Assembly: GCF_900104795.1 (NCBI RefSeq)
Contig: NZ_FNTG01000002.1
Coordinates: forward strand, 1,426,001 to 1,490,000
Origin: Burkholderia sp. WP9
Lineage (GTDB): Bacteria; Pseudomonadota; Gammaproteobacteria; Burkholderiales; Burkholderiaceae
Reading direction: 5' to 3'
Length of the DNA: 64,000 nt
Of the stretch, positions 29,633 to 37,953 are shown one piece after another; the first letter of the stretch is position 1, and the number at the start of each line of letters is the position of its first letter. Position numbers and translations under genes: made by a program. A model generated the notes under the pieces. It searched no databases, was not told where the DNA came from, and saw nothing but the letters and a program-made list of their open reading frames with translations.

Positions 29633-31060
29633 CTATACGGTCCGTGCCGAAAGATGCACCGGCATGGCACTCGGGACCATGGTGAACGCAGTGATCTCCC
29701 GAATCGTATCCGGGTCGACCGCCATTCGGACCGTGAAATTGGCCATCAGCATCGACAGCACGAGGCGCATTTCCACAGCGGCCAAATAACGTCCCGGACA
29801 TACACGTGGCCCGGCACCGAACTGCAGATATGCACGCGAGTCGTGCACTGTACGCGAGCGGCTATCGTCATGCAGCCAGCGATCCGGGTCGAACTGCAAA
29901 GGATTCGAAAAATTGCGCGCGTCGATAGTGGCGGGCCGATTCAGGAAAAACATTTTCGTGCCGGCCGGCAACAAGATGTCGGCGAGACACACGTCTTCCA
30001 ATGGCTCAAACGAATTCACCGCGGCGACCGGACGGAGCCTTCCGGTTTCCGTGCACACTGCCTCGCACAGATCCAACTGCTTTAACGACGTAAAGTCCGG
30101 GCATACCGATGAAGAACCGAGCACACTGCGCGACGAGTCAAAGAGCCGCTGTTGCAAAGCCGGATCCGTAGCAACGTATAGCAGCGTCCACGCTATGGAA
30201 TTCGCCGTCGTGTCTTCGCCTGCAAGCAGTAGCGTGAGAACATTCGCAGCCACCTGGTCATCGGTTACGTCGGACTGTGGCGCGTCGCGCATGACGAGCA
30301 TCGCTTCAAGGAGATGACGTGGCGACTCCGAGGGGTCATCGCGCATCCGCTCACGTGCCCGGCTCATCATATTTCGCACATACCGGTGAACTTCGATCAG
30401 AGAGCGGTCGAGTTCGCGGTCCCGAGGAAATCTCACATATCGCCAGTAGGGAAAAGGCGCGTTGATACGTTTCATCAACATGGGAAAGATCAGCGCGAGA
30501 TGCTCCTGTATGACGCCACGGTCCTGGTCGATGGTCCTCGAGTCTTCGCCAAAAGCAAGAGCACTGGTGACGTCCACCGTGTAGCGCTTGAGATCGTCAG
30601 TCATCTCGACTACAGTTCCGTGCGCCGCTGCGCGTTGCCAGCGTAGGTAAAGCCTTTCCGTGATGGCCTTCAGACTGGGATAAAAAGCTTTGATATGCGG
30701 AATGGACAACGAATGCATGATCAGCTTTCGTTGCGGCGCCCACGCTGCGCCCTCGACCGAGAAGAGACCGTTGCAGCCGATTTCCTCCAGCACCGACTCT
30801 ATCGACGCATAACGGCGATACCGGTGCGGACGTTCGCGCATGATGGTCTGACATAGCTCCGGATCGGTCCACACTGTCACCGGCATTCGACAGATCTGAA
30901 ATCTGAAAGGCGAGCCTAGCTCCCGCGCCCATTGTTCGAGTACGAGGTGCAGCCGGGTCGGGGATAGCTGATGGAGGTTGCCAAAAAAAGGCAAACCCTT
31001 AGGACATGGGAGATCGGCCACCTGCCTGTACCGGATGTGGGAAGTGGACACTGTATCCAT
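29633..31060 (-). CDS. Cytochrome P450
   Basis: 475 aa. The haem-binding loop FGAGPRVCPGR, the I-helix LLLAGEDTTANS with the oxygen-activating acid/threonine pair, and an ExxR-type motif (ETGRL) are intact. No membrane anchor is seen, so it is probably soluble and needs a separate ferredoxin or reductase, none of which is adjacent. The start at 31060 is chosen for AAGGGG seven bases upstream; an earlier ATG at 31126 lacks one. Substrate unknown. Confidence 0.91.
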   Translation of the reverse strand: MDTVSTSHIRYRQVADLPCPKGLPFFGNLHQLSPTRLHLVLEQWARELGSPFRFQICRMPVTVWTDPELCQTIMRERPHRYRRYASIESVLEEIGCNGLFSVEGAAWAPQRKLIMHSLSIPHIKAFYPSLKAITERLYLRWQRAAAHGTVVEMTDDLKRYTVDVTSALAFGEDSRTIDQDRGVIQEHLALIFPMLMKRINAPFPYWRYVRFPRDRELDRSLIEVHRYVRNMMSRARERMRDDPSESPRHLLEAMLVMRDAPQSDVTDDQVAANVLTLLLAGEDTTANSIAWTLLYVATDPALQQRLFDSSRSVLGSSSVCPDFTSLKQLDLCEAVCTETGRLRPVAAVNSFEPLEDVCLADILLPAGTKMFFLNRPATIDARNFSNPLQFDPDRWLHDDSRSRTVHDSRAYLQFGAGPRVCPGRYLAAVEMRLVLSMLMANFTVRMAVDPDTIREITAFTMVPSAMPVHLSARTV

Positions 31061-31191
31061 GGAATGCCCCTTGTTTCGCGGTTCCTTGATCGAGACGGCC
31101 GCAGCCTGGCGCTGACTATCAGTCATTCAGCATAGATCATCCAGCATGCGCGGAGTCGGGAGAATGCCTGCTTTCATAAATCAGGCGGTGC

Positions 31192-31204
31192 AGTACTACG
31201 TACT
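31192..31204. promoter_or_regulatory. Small dyad in P450-RidA spacer
   Basis: AGTAC-TAC-GTACT in the 254-base divergent spacer between the P450 and RidA-like starts. It is placed where an operator for either gene would be, but is short. Confidence 0.25.
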
Positions 31205-31314
31205 ACTAGCTTCAATAGAACGATTCTGGGAAGCGATAAATTTAGACTGCCCTGCCAGGTCGAGCAGCAAAGAACCATGCCTAGTCCGGTAGGCGGAACT
31301 CTGAGGAGGTGATC

Positions 31315-31833
31315 ATGGCGCGAATCGAAGCGAAGTTGGCGGAATTAGGCTTGACGTTGCCTGCGCCGCCACAGATGCCGGCAAACATCCGCATGACTTT
31401 GCCTTTTGCATGGGTTCGAGTAAGGGGTCCGCGAGCCTTCGTTTCAGGACACGTTCCGCTTAACCTCGACGGGACAATTGCGCAACCGGCCGGCAGAGTT
31501 GGCGCTGAAGTATCGGTGGACGAAGGCTATACAGCGGCGCGCCTCGTGGCGCTCGCGCATTTGGCGAGCCTGCAGAAAGCGCTTGGAGACCTGGATCGCA
31601 TTACGGCATGGCTGCGCGTTTTTGCAATGATTAATGTAGTGCCGGGCTTCGATCAGATGCCAAAGATCGCCAATGGCTACTCTGATCTCATTCTTGAAGT
31701 GTTTGGGCCGGACATTGGCACGCACTCTCGCTCGGCAGTGGGCGTGGCGCTTCCTCTGAATGTGCCAGTCGAGTGCGAGGCTGAGCTCGAGATCGACGGC
31801 GGCCGAAGCGACAGCCTTGAACCTCAACCGTAG
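31315..31833 (+). CDS. RidA/YjgF-family protein
   Basis: 172 aa, the longer YjgF-type form. Segments GPRAFVSGHVPLNLDG, ALAHLASLQKALGDLDRI and ARSAVGVALPLNVPVECEAE-like C-terminal strands match the family. Members hydrolyse reactive enamines/imines, but the longer subgroup's role is less certain, and the catalytic arginine near the C-terminus is not obvious here. A strong GAGGAGGT site precedes the ATG. It is divergent from P450, and its end overlaps the convergent desaturase by ten bases. Confidence 0.82.
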   Translation: MARIEAKLAELGLTLPAPPQMPANIRMTLPFAWVRVRGPRAFVSGHVPLNLDGTIAQPAGRVGAEVSVDEGYTAARLVALAHLASLQKALGDLDRITAWLRVFAMINVVPGFDQMPKIANGYSDLILEVFGPDIGTHSRSAVGVALPLNVPVECEAELEIDGGRSDSLEPQP

Positions 31834-33020
31834 TGGCGAAGACGAAGCGAAAACTCCCTTAGTGCGTCGATTCGACTTTGTTCTGCGCGTCGGCACCAGT
31901 CTTCCAGCTGGAACAGGAGTTGTTCGCGAGAGCGATTCGAGCGCTCCCAGATTGCCGCCAGATCCTCGCGCAGTTCGACGTAGACAAGAAGCTTCGCGTC
32001 GTTGCCGCAGAGTTCCTTGGGCACGGGATGACCCGCTCCGCCTTGCCCTGCCTCCCCGTCGCGAAACCATTTTTTCACACCACGCATCAGCAAGGCTCTC
32101 TCCCTCCGGCTGATATGCTTCACTCGCGCAAGTTCCTGCCGATAAGCGCGCTCAGCCGTTCTCGCATAGCTTGCCATCACCTCGCAGCGGTTTCGAAGCA
32201 CGGCTTGCAGCGTCTCGTCGTCGAGAACCGCTTTGCCTTCGACCATTCGCGGTCTAGGCGCCACTTTCCTGACTGTGGCCAACCCGAGCGCGGAAAGCAC
32301 GCAAATATACATCCAGCCCATGTCGAACTCGTACCACCTGTTCGACAGCTTTGCGGACGTTGCATACGCATGGTGATTATTGTGAAGTTCTTCTCCGCCG
32401 ATCAGAATGCCGATCGGAATCACATTCGTGCTCGCATCAGGCGGACCGAAATTTCGGTAACCCCAGAAATGGCCCAGCCCGTTGACCACGCCGCCGGCCC
32501 AGAAAGGAATCCACATCATCTGAACGGCCCACACCGATACGCCGACAATACCAAACAGCGCCACGTCGATCACCATCAACAGGCTGATACCCAGATCCGG
32601 ATATTTTTCATAGACATTCCGCTCCAGCCAGTCGGCCGGCGTACCGTGCCCGAACCGGCGCAGCGTCTCCTCGTTCTTCGCTTCGGTGCGGTACAGTTCG
32701 GCGCCACCAAGCAAGACCCTCCAGATTCCGCTGACCTGTGGGCTGTGAGGATCCTCCTGCGTCTCGCACTTCGCATGGTGTTTGCGGTGAACCGCGGCCC
32801 ACTTGCCGGTCACGATCCCAGTTGTCATCCATAACCAGAAACGAAAAAAATGACTGGCGAGAGGATGCAGATCAAGCGCGCGATGCGCCTGGCACCGGTG
32901 CAGATAGACCGTCACGCTGACGATCGTAATGTGCGTCGACACCAGCGTGGCCAGCAGGATCTGCCACCACGAAATGGCCAGTAGGCCCTCTGAGAAGAAT
33001 GCGAGTGTATGACTAAACAA
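31824..33020 (-). CDS. Acyl-CoA/fatty-acid desaturase (delta-9 type)
   Basis: Membrane di-iron desaturase of about 398 aa. The three histidine boxes are present: HRCQAH, HRKHH and HNNHHAY, with hydrophobic segments between. It resembles acyl-CoA-type desaturases such as DesB of Pseudomonas and should insert a double bond using oxygen. The frame stays open to 33353, but the first 110 residues show no homology. The TTG at 33020 is proposed as start because AGAGGG lies five bases before it and the protein then begins just before the first membrane region. That start choice is inference. Confidence 0.85.
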   Translation of the reverse strand: MFSHTLAFFSEGLLAISWWQILLATLVSTHITIVSVTVYLHRCQAHRALDLHPLASHFFRFWLWMTTGIVTGKWAAVHRKHHAKCETQEDPHSPQVSGIWRVLLGGAELYRTEAKNEETLRRFGHGTPADWLERNVYEKYPDLGISLLMVIDVALFGIVGVSVWAVQMMWIPFWAGGVVNGLGHFWGYRNFGPPDASTNVIPIGILIGGEELHNNHHAYATSAKLSNRWYEFDMGWMYICVLSALGLATVRKVAPRPRMVEGKAVLDDETLQAVLRNRCEVMASYARTAERAYRQELARVKHISRRERALLMRGVKKWFRDGEAGQGGAGHPVPKELCGNDAKLLVYVELREDLAAIWERSNRSREQLLFQLEDWCRRAEQSRIDALREFSLRLRHYG

Positions 33021-33533
33021 GTGAACCCTCTTTCTACAACGGCGTGGCGCCAATCCAGAAACACATGGCCACCGGCCTGACGCTCCGGGCAGGCAACAGC
33101 TCAACGCACGCAGCAAAGGATTCGGGACGGACTGATCGACACCGGCAAGACGGGGGTTGGCGATCCGGACGCGAGGTGACCGTGCAGTCACGACTCTTTC
33201 AGCGAGCGTATCTTCAATGATGTCTGAAACTTTAAGAGACGTCGGTACGGTGCCGCACCGGGCGCCAACGAATCGCGGGCACACGATGTATGCGTTTAAC
33301 GAGGGATATTCTTGCGCGGGCCACGTCTTGTAACGACGCACGGAAGACAGCACGGCGTCCCGCAGGCGGAGCTTGGCGAGAGCAAGTCGCGTCGACCGAG
33401 CGCCAAAAGTTGCAGCGGTTTACATCCGGAACTGCGCGCTTCGATATAGCGCATTAACGGCACACGCCCTGCGGTTTTATAAATTCGTTATACCGTTGAT
33501 GACAGAATCTCAATTCAAAGAACGAGGTTCTAC
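33021..33533. other. Region between desaturase and small membrane protein
   Basis: No gene supported if the desaturase starts at 33020; part of this stretch remains open in the desaturase frame but reads as low-homology, basic sequence. Promoters of both divergent genes should lie here. No clear dyad was seen. Confidence 0.4.
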
Positions 33534-33761
33534 ATGCTCCGGTTGAGATTTCGTCAATACAAGACAATTGCAGCAGCGAGTATCGAGGATACGGGTAAGG
33601 GCAGGAGCCTCATTGTTGCCCATCAGATTCAGCGTCGCTGGTGTTTGGCGCTCGTGGTCATTGCGAGCGTTTCCACCATGTTTGCGCTTAGCCTGGGGTT
33701 TGCTACGGTCGGCGTCGCCATCGCCGTCGCGGCCATTTTGCCGTTCGCATTCGTGTCATAG
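33534..33761 (+). CDS. Small membrane protein, hypothetical
   Basis: 75 aa. The first half is basic and polar. The second half is one long hydrophobic stretch (LALVVIASVSTMFALSLG, then ATVGVAIAVAAILPFAF) that could form one or two helices. GAGG nine bases before the ATG supports translation. No family recognised. It is divergent from the desaturase and convergent with the PTS-like gene. Confidence 0.45.
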   Translation: MLRLRFRQYKTIAAASIEDTGKGRSLIVAHQIQRRWCLALVVIASVSTMFALSLGFATVGVAIAVAAILPFAFVS

Positions 33762-33939
33762 TCGGCTGCCGCAAGCGCTTGCAGGAGCATGCCAAGGTGT
33801 GTGGGCGCCGAAAACCGCACCAAGTGTATGGTTCCGCCGAACACCGAGGATATTTTCCTACGAGCGCTTGCGTCAGCGTTGCACTGCTCGCGTCAACAAA
33901 GAAACCCGCGGATCGATGATCCACGTACGGCTAAAAACC

Positions 33940-34887
33940 CTACCCGCGCGGGCGGACCCGTTTGACGCCCGCAGGTGGATCACCCGCGGGATTTGTGTGC
34001 GGCCCCCTACGTCCAACATCACCCACCGCCTCGTAGCTGGCGAACAGTTGGGATACGGCCCGCGCGTCGATACAGCGATGTAGCAGCTCGCGGAACTGAT
34101 GGTCGCAGAAACGCTGTGCCACGTCAGCCAGCAAAAGCAGATGCGTGCTGTTTGCCCATTCCGGAACCAGCAGAACGATCACGTCGCTCACAGGTTGCCC
34201 ATCCGGGGCATCGAATGGAATTGGCTGCGCGGGGCGCACATAAAACGCCATGGCGTGGCGCAGCATTCTGATTTGACCGTGAGGAACAGCCACACCCTGG
34301 CCGAGACCGGTCGAGCCTAGCGCCTCGCGCGCCATCAGCCCAGTGGTCACGCTTGTTGCCGGCATGTCGTAGCGCTGCTCGAAGAAATGGCCAAACTGTT
34401 CGAACAGGGTCTCGCGGTCTGCTACGTCCCAGCCAAGTAGAACATGATCCGGGGCAAGCAGTTGGGCAAGCGTGTCTGCTTTCCCTACTGATTCAGCCTG
34501 ATAATCAGACGAATCGGCGCGCGGCTGCGACGGGGTATGCATCAGAGCCCGCCAGGCGTTGGTTGGCGCCTGGGGGATTTCAAGCAGTTGTCCCACCTCC
34601 GCAGTCGGCGCCAGATGCGCAAGCCGTTGCATGGCCCCATTGACCGCGTCTTTGGGCAGATAGAGCGATAGCCGCACGCGCCCCGTTCCGTGCAGAGGGG
34701 CCACGCGAATGGTCCATTGCTGATCGCCGCAGTCCCGGATCAGCGCCTGGCGCAAAGGTGTGGCGTGTTGGGCGTCCAGGGTCACGCGCATCATCACATT
34801 GCGGCTCGGCACGGACCGCGAACGGCCTTGTGGCGATGCCTTACCCATTCCAAAGAAGGTCCGCAGACCAACCAATGCGCGCGTCAT
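33940..34887 (-). CDS. PTS IIA-like (PtsN/fructose type) protein with extra N-terminal domain
   Basis: About 315 aa. The C-terminal ~150 residues are a type-2 EIIA domain: LMAREALGSTGLGQGVAVPHG, where the histidine (about residue 203) is the phospho-acceptor in the family, then PIPFDAPDGQPVSDVIVLLVP and HLLLLADVAQRF. The N-terminal ~110 residues form a separate alpha/beta-looking unit (MMRVTLDAQHATPLRQALIR) that I cannot name with confidence. No other PTS component is nearby, so a regulatory role is likelier than sugar uptake. It follows mgtA on the same strand. An alternative GTG start at 34977 would add 30 residues; the ATG with AGGTGG upstream is chosen. Confidence 0.8.
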   Translation of the reverse strand: MTRALVGLRTFFGMGKASPQGRSRSVPSRNVMMRVTLDAQHATPLRQALIRDCGDQQWTIRVAPLHGTGRVRLSLYLPKDAVNGAMQRLAHLAPTAEVGQLLEIPQAPTNAWRALMHTPSQPRADSSDYQAESVGKADTLAQLLAPDHVLLGWDVADRETLFEQFGHFFEQRYDMPATSVTTGLMAREALGSTGLGQGVAVPHGQIRMLRHAMAFYVRPAQPIPFDAPDGQPVSDVIVLLVPEWANSTHLLLLADVAQRFCDHQFRELLHRCIDARAVSQLFASYEAVGDVGRRGPHTNPAGDPPAGVKRVRPRG

Positions 34888-35019
34888 GTGTGCCACCTGT
34901 CCATTGCTTTTTATCAGGCTACGCGAATTGGCGTTAACCCGGCGTAAAAAATCGCAGTAGTCAGCAATGTCCGGCACATTGACCGCCCTGGTGATGTTCC
35001 ACTAGCCGAGTCGCGGCAC

Positions 35020-37662
35020 TCAATCCAGCCCGAATCGCCGAACAAAATAGGTCTTCATCAGATGCGTCAACACGGCATAACTCAGGAGAATCAACAGAAG
35101 GGCTGGCCAGTAAGCCGGCGGCAAGGGAATGAAGCCCAGGAATGTGCCGAGCCACGTATAGGGTATGGAGATTCCCACCGCGGCGATGACGAGACTCGTC
35201 GCAATCAGCGGCGCGCTTGCTCGACTCTGCAGAAATGGCACTTTCGAAGTCCGGATGATGTGGATGATCAACGTCTGGGTAAGCAGGGACTCCACAAACC
35301 AGCCCGTCTGAAACAAGGAAGGCTTGTCCCATGCACCGAACACATAAAGCATCATGAAATACGTGACGTAGTCAAAGATGGAGCTGATCGGCCCGATCAG
35401 CAGCATGAACTTGACGATGTTGCCGATATCCCACCGACGCGGCACACGCAGATATTCTTCATCCACGTTGTCGGTCGGAATGGCGGTTTGCGAAAAGTCG
35501 TATAGCAGGTTGTTGGTGAGCACCTGGATTGGCGCCATGGGCAGAAACGGAAGGATGATGCTGGCGCCGAGCACGCTGAACATATTCCCGAAGTTCGAAC
35601 TGGCGCCCATCTTGATGTACTTGGTGATGTTGCCGAACACCTTGCGGCCTTCGAGCACGCCTTCACCAAGCACGGCGAGGCTCTTCTCGAGCAGAATGAT
35701 ATCGGCCGATTCCTTCGCGATGTCGACCGCGCTATCGACCGAAATGCCGACGTCCGCGACCTTGAGCGCCGGTCCATCATTGATGCCGTCACCCAGAAAA
35801 CCCACGACATGCCCCTTGCGATGCAAGGCGTCGATAACGGAAGCCTTCTGCGCCGGCGATACTTTGGCGAAGACAGAGGCGGTCTCCGCCAGATCGGCTA
35901 GTTGCTCGGGCGATAGTGATTCGAGTTCCTTGCCCAGTACGACCCGATCCACGGCAAGCCCGACTTCATGGCAAATCTTGCGGGTAACGATGTCGTTGTC
36001 CCCGGTGAGAATCTTCACCTGCACGCCGCGCTCTTTTAACGTTGCAATGGCCGCCGCCGCCGTCTCTTTGGGCGGATCGAGAAACGCAATGTAGCCGAGC
36101 AGTATCAGATCGGCCTCATCCTTGACCGCATAGGTGGCCTGCTGCGGCGGCATCTCCTTGTAGGCCACCGCGACGACGCGAAACCCATCGGCGTTGAGCG
36201 CGGCGGTGGCGTCTTTTGCCGCGGTGAAATTGCGTTCGTCGAGCGTGCCCATTACGCCGTTGATCACGTAACGGGTGCATACCGAAAAAATCTCCTCGAC
36301 CGCCCCTTTGCAGATCAGAATGTGAGTACCGTCCCCCCGTGCCAGCACGACGGACATCCGGCGGCGCTCGAAATCGAATGGCATCTCGTCGATCTTGGTG
36401 TACTGCTCGTGCGCCTTGAGTTGCTCATGAAGCTCCACGTGCTTCAACACGGCGACATCCAGCAGGTTCTTGAGGCCCGACTGGTGAGCGCTGTTCAGAT
36501 ACGCATATTCGAGCACCTGATCCGATTCGTCACCATGGAAATCGAGGTGGCGCTTGAGGATGATTCGGTCCTGCGTCAGCGTGCCGGTCTTGTCCGTGCA
36601 AAGAATATCCATCGCGCCGAAATTCTGGATCGCGTTGATACGCTTCACGATGACTTTCTTCCGCGACATCGCAATCGCGCCCTTGGCCAGATTGACCGTC
36701 ACGATCATCGGCAGCATCTCGGGCGTGAGCCCCACTGCCACGGCGACCGCGAAAAGCAACGCCTCGAACCAGTCACCTTTGGTCAGCCCATTGATAACGA
36801 ATACGAGCGGAACCATCACCAGGATAAAAGCCATCATCAGCCAGGTGAATCGTGCAATGCCTTTGTCGAAGCTCGTCTGGACACGCTGCGCGGCGATCAG
36901 ATCAGCGACGCGGCCGAAAGCCGTCCTGCCTCCGGTCAGCACCACGACGCCGCAGCCGACGCCGCTGACAACGGCGCTACCCATGAAACAGATATTCGGC
37001 AGGTCGAAATGCGTTTCGGCAGAAGTGCTGCAGGCATGCGCGAATTTTTCGAGTGGCATTGCCTCGCCAGTGAGCGCCGATTGATTGACGAATAGATCTC
37101 TCGCCGAGATCAGCCGCAGGTCAGCGGGAATCATATCGCCAGCGGACAACAGGACGACGTCGCCAGGAACGATCTGTTCGATTGGAATGTCGATATGATC
37201 CGCTTCAGCCGCCGTTGCACGCCGGCGTACACTGGCGTTCGTTCGCACCATTTTGCGCAGTGCGTCGGCGGCTTTGTTCGAGCGGTGCTCCTGAAGAAAA
37301 CCCAGCGAAACGCTAAGCACCACCATCACCGCGATCATGATCGCGGCGCGTGAGTCGCCCAGAAAGTACGATGCAGTTGCCAGCGACAACAGCAACAGGT
37401 TCAGCGGATTGATCGATCGATTCGCGAGTTCACCGAGGATCGTATGGCGCACTTCGTGAGCCACCTGATTGGCGCCGGTAGTGCGCAAGCGCTCCGCTAC
37501 CTCGTCGGCGGACAGGCCGCTCGCCGTGCTGTGCAAGCGTTGGAGCGCTTCGTCAGGTGAAAGCCCGGCGATCTCGCTGAGCGTTTCGCTGCTCGTGGCG
37601 GACCCATGCGCGCCTGCCGGCGACGGCGAACGGCGCAGCCAGGTCCTGAAGAAAGGGATCAT
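35020..37662 (-). CDS. mgtA: Magnesium-translocating P-type ATPase MgtA
   Basis: P-type ATPase of about 880 aa importing Mg2+. It shows the phosphorylation motif CTDKTGTLTQD, the hinge GDGINDGPALKVADVGISV and the nucleotide-binding KGAVEEIF, with membrane pairs before, between and after, as in the MgtA subfamily. The frame is open 50 codons further up to an ATG at 37812. The ATG at 37662 is preferred because family similarity begins there (MIPFFRTWLRR). The region upstream may be leader RNA, as mgtA genes are often leader-controlled. An FNR box lies beyond, at 37855-37868. A PTS-IIA-like gene follows. Confidence 0.9.
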   Translation of the reverse strand: MIPFFRTWLRRSPSPAGAHGSATSSETLSEIAGLSPDEALQRLHSTASGLSADEVAERLRTTGANQVAHEVRHTILGELANRSINPLNLLLLSLATASYFLGDSRAAIMIAVMVVLSVSLGFLQEHRSNKAADALRKMVRTNASVRRRATAAEADHIDIPIEQIVPGDVVLLSAGDMIPADLRLISARDLFVNQSALTGEAMPLEKFAHACSTSAETHFDLPNICFMGSAVVSGVGCGVVVLTGGRTAFGRVADLIAAQRVQTSFDKGIARFTWLMMAFILVMVPLVFVINGLTKGDWFEALLFAVAVAVGLTPEMLPMIVTVNLAKGAIAMSRKKVIVKRINAIQNFGAMDILCTDKTGTLTQDRIILKRHLDFHGDESDQVLEYAYLNSAHQSGLKNLLDVAVLKHVELHEQLKAHEQYTKIDEMPFDFERRRMSVVLARGDGTHILICKGAVEEIFSVCTRYVINGVMGTLDERNFTAAKDATAALNADGFRVVAVAYKEMPPQQATYAVKDEADLILLGYIAFLDPPKETAAAAIATLKERGVQVKILTGDNDIVTRKICHEVGLAVDRVVLGKELESLSPEQLADLAETASVFAKVSPAQKASVIDALHRKGHVVGFLGDGINDGPALKVADVGISVDSAVDIAKESADIILLEKSLAVLGEGVLEGRKVFGNITKYIKMGASSNFGNMFSVLGASIILPFLPMAPIQVLTNNLLYDFSQTAIPTDNVDEEYLRVPRRWDIGNIVKFMLLIGPISSIFDYVTYFMMLYVFGAWDKPSLFQTGWFVESLLTQTLIIHIIRTSKVPFLQSRASAPLIATSLVIAAVGISIPYTWLGTFLGFIPLPPAYWPALLLILLSYAVLTHLMKTYFVRRFGLD

Positions 37663-37854
37663 GGTGCGCATTCCATACTTGCCGTCGAGAAGTATCATGG
37701 CCTGGTCGATCGAAAGTTGAACAGCGGTTTCCTTCGCCTGCAGGAAACGAAAGAAGAAGAACAATTCGCCGGGCGATTCCCCCTTCACCATCATGCACCC
37801 TGAACGCGTCATACGCGTTTCTGCGGATGCTCGCGCAGGTCAATCGGTGCGCAG

Positions 37855-37868
37855 TTGATGTGTATCAA
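37855..37868. promoter_or_regulatory. Perfect FNR/ANR box (TTGAT-GTGT-ATCAA)
   Basis: Exact match to the TTGAT-N4-ATCAA consensus, in the spacer between mgtA (-) and the DUF47-like gene (+). Its centre is about 92 bases before the ATG at 37954, leaving room for a class I or II FNR promoter. An FNR-type regulator is encoded at 22328. Low-oxygen control is inferred from the site. Confidence 0.7.
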
Positions 37869-37953
37869 CGAATACTCCGGCCTCGTCGCTGCTGTCAGGA
37901 AAGTGTCATATACGCAGCCGAGACTGGACCACCTACCCGCACAAGTGGCTCCC

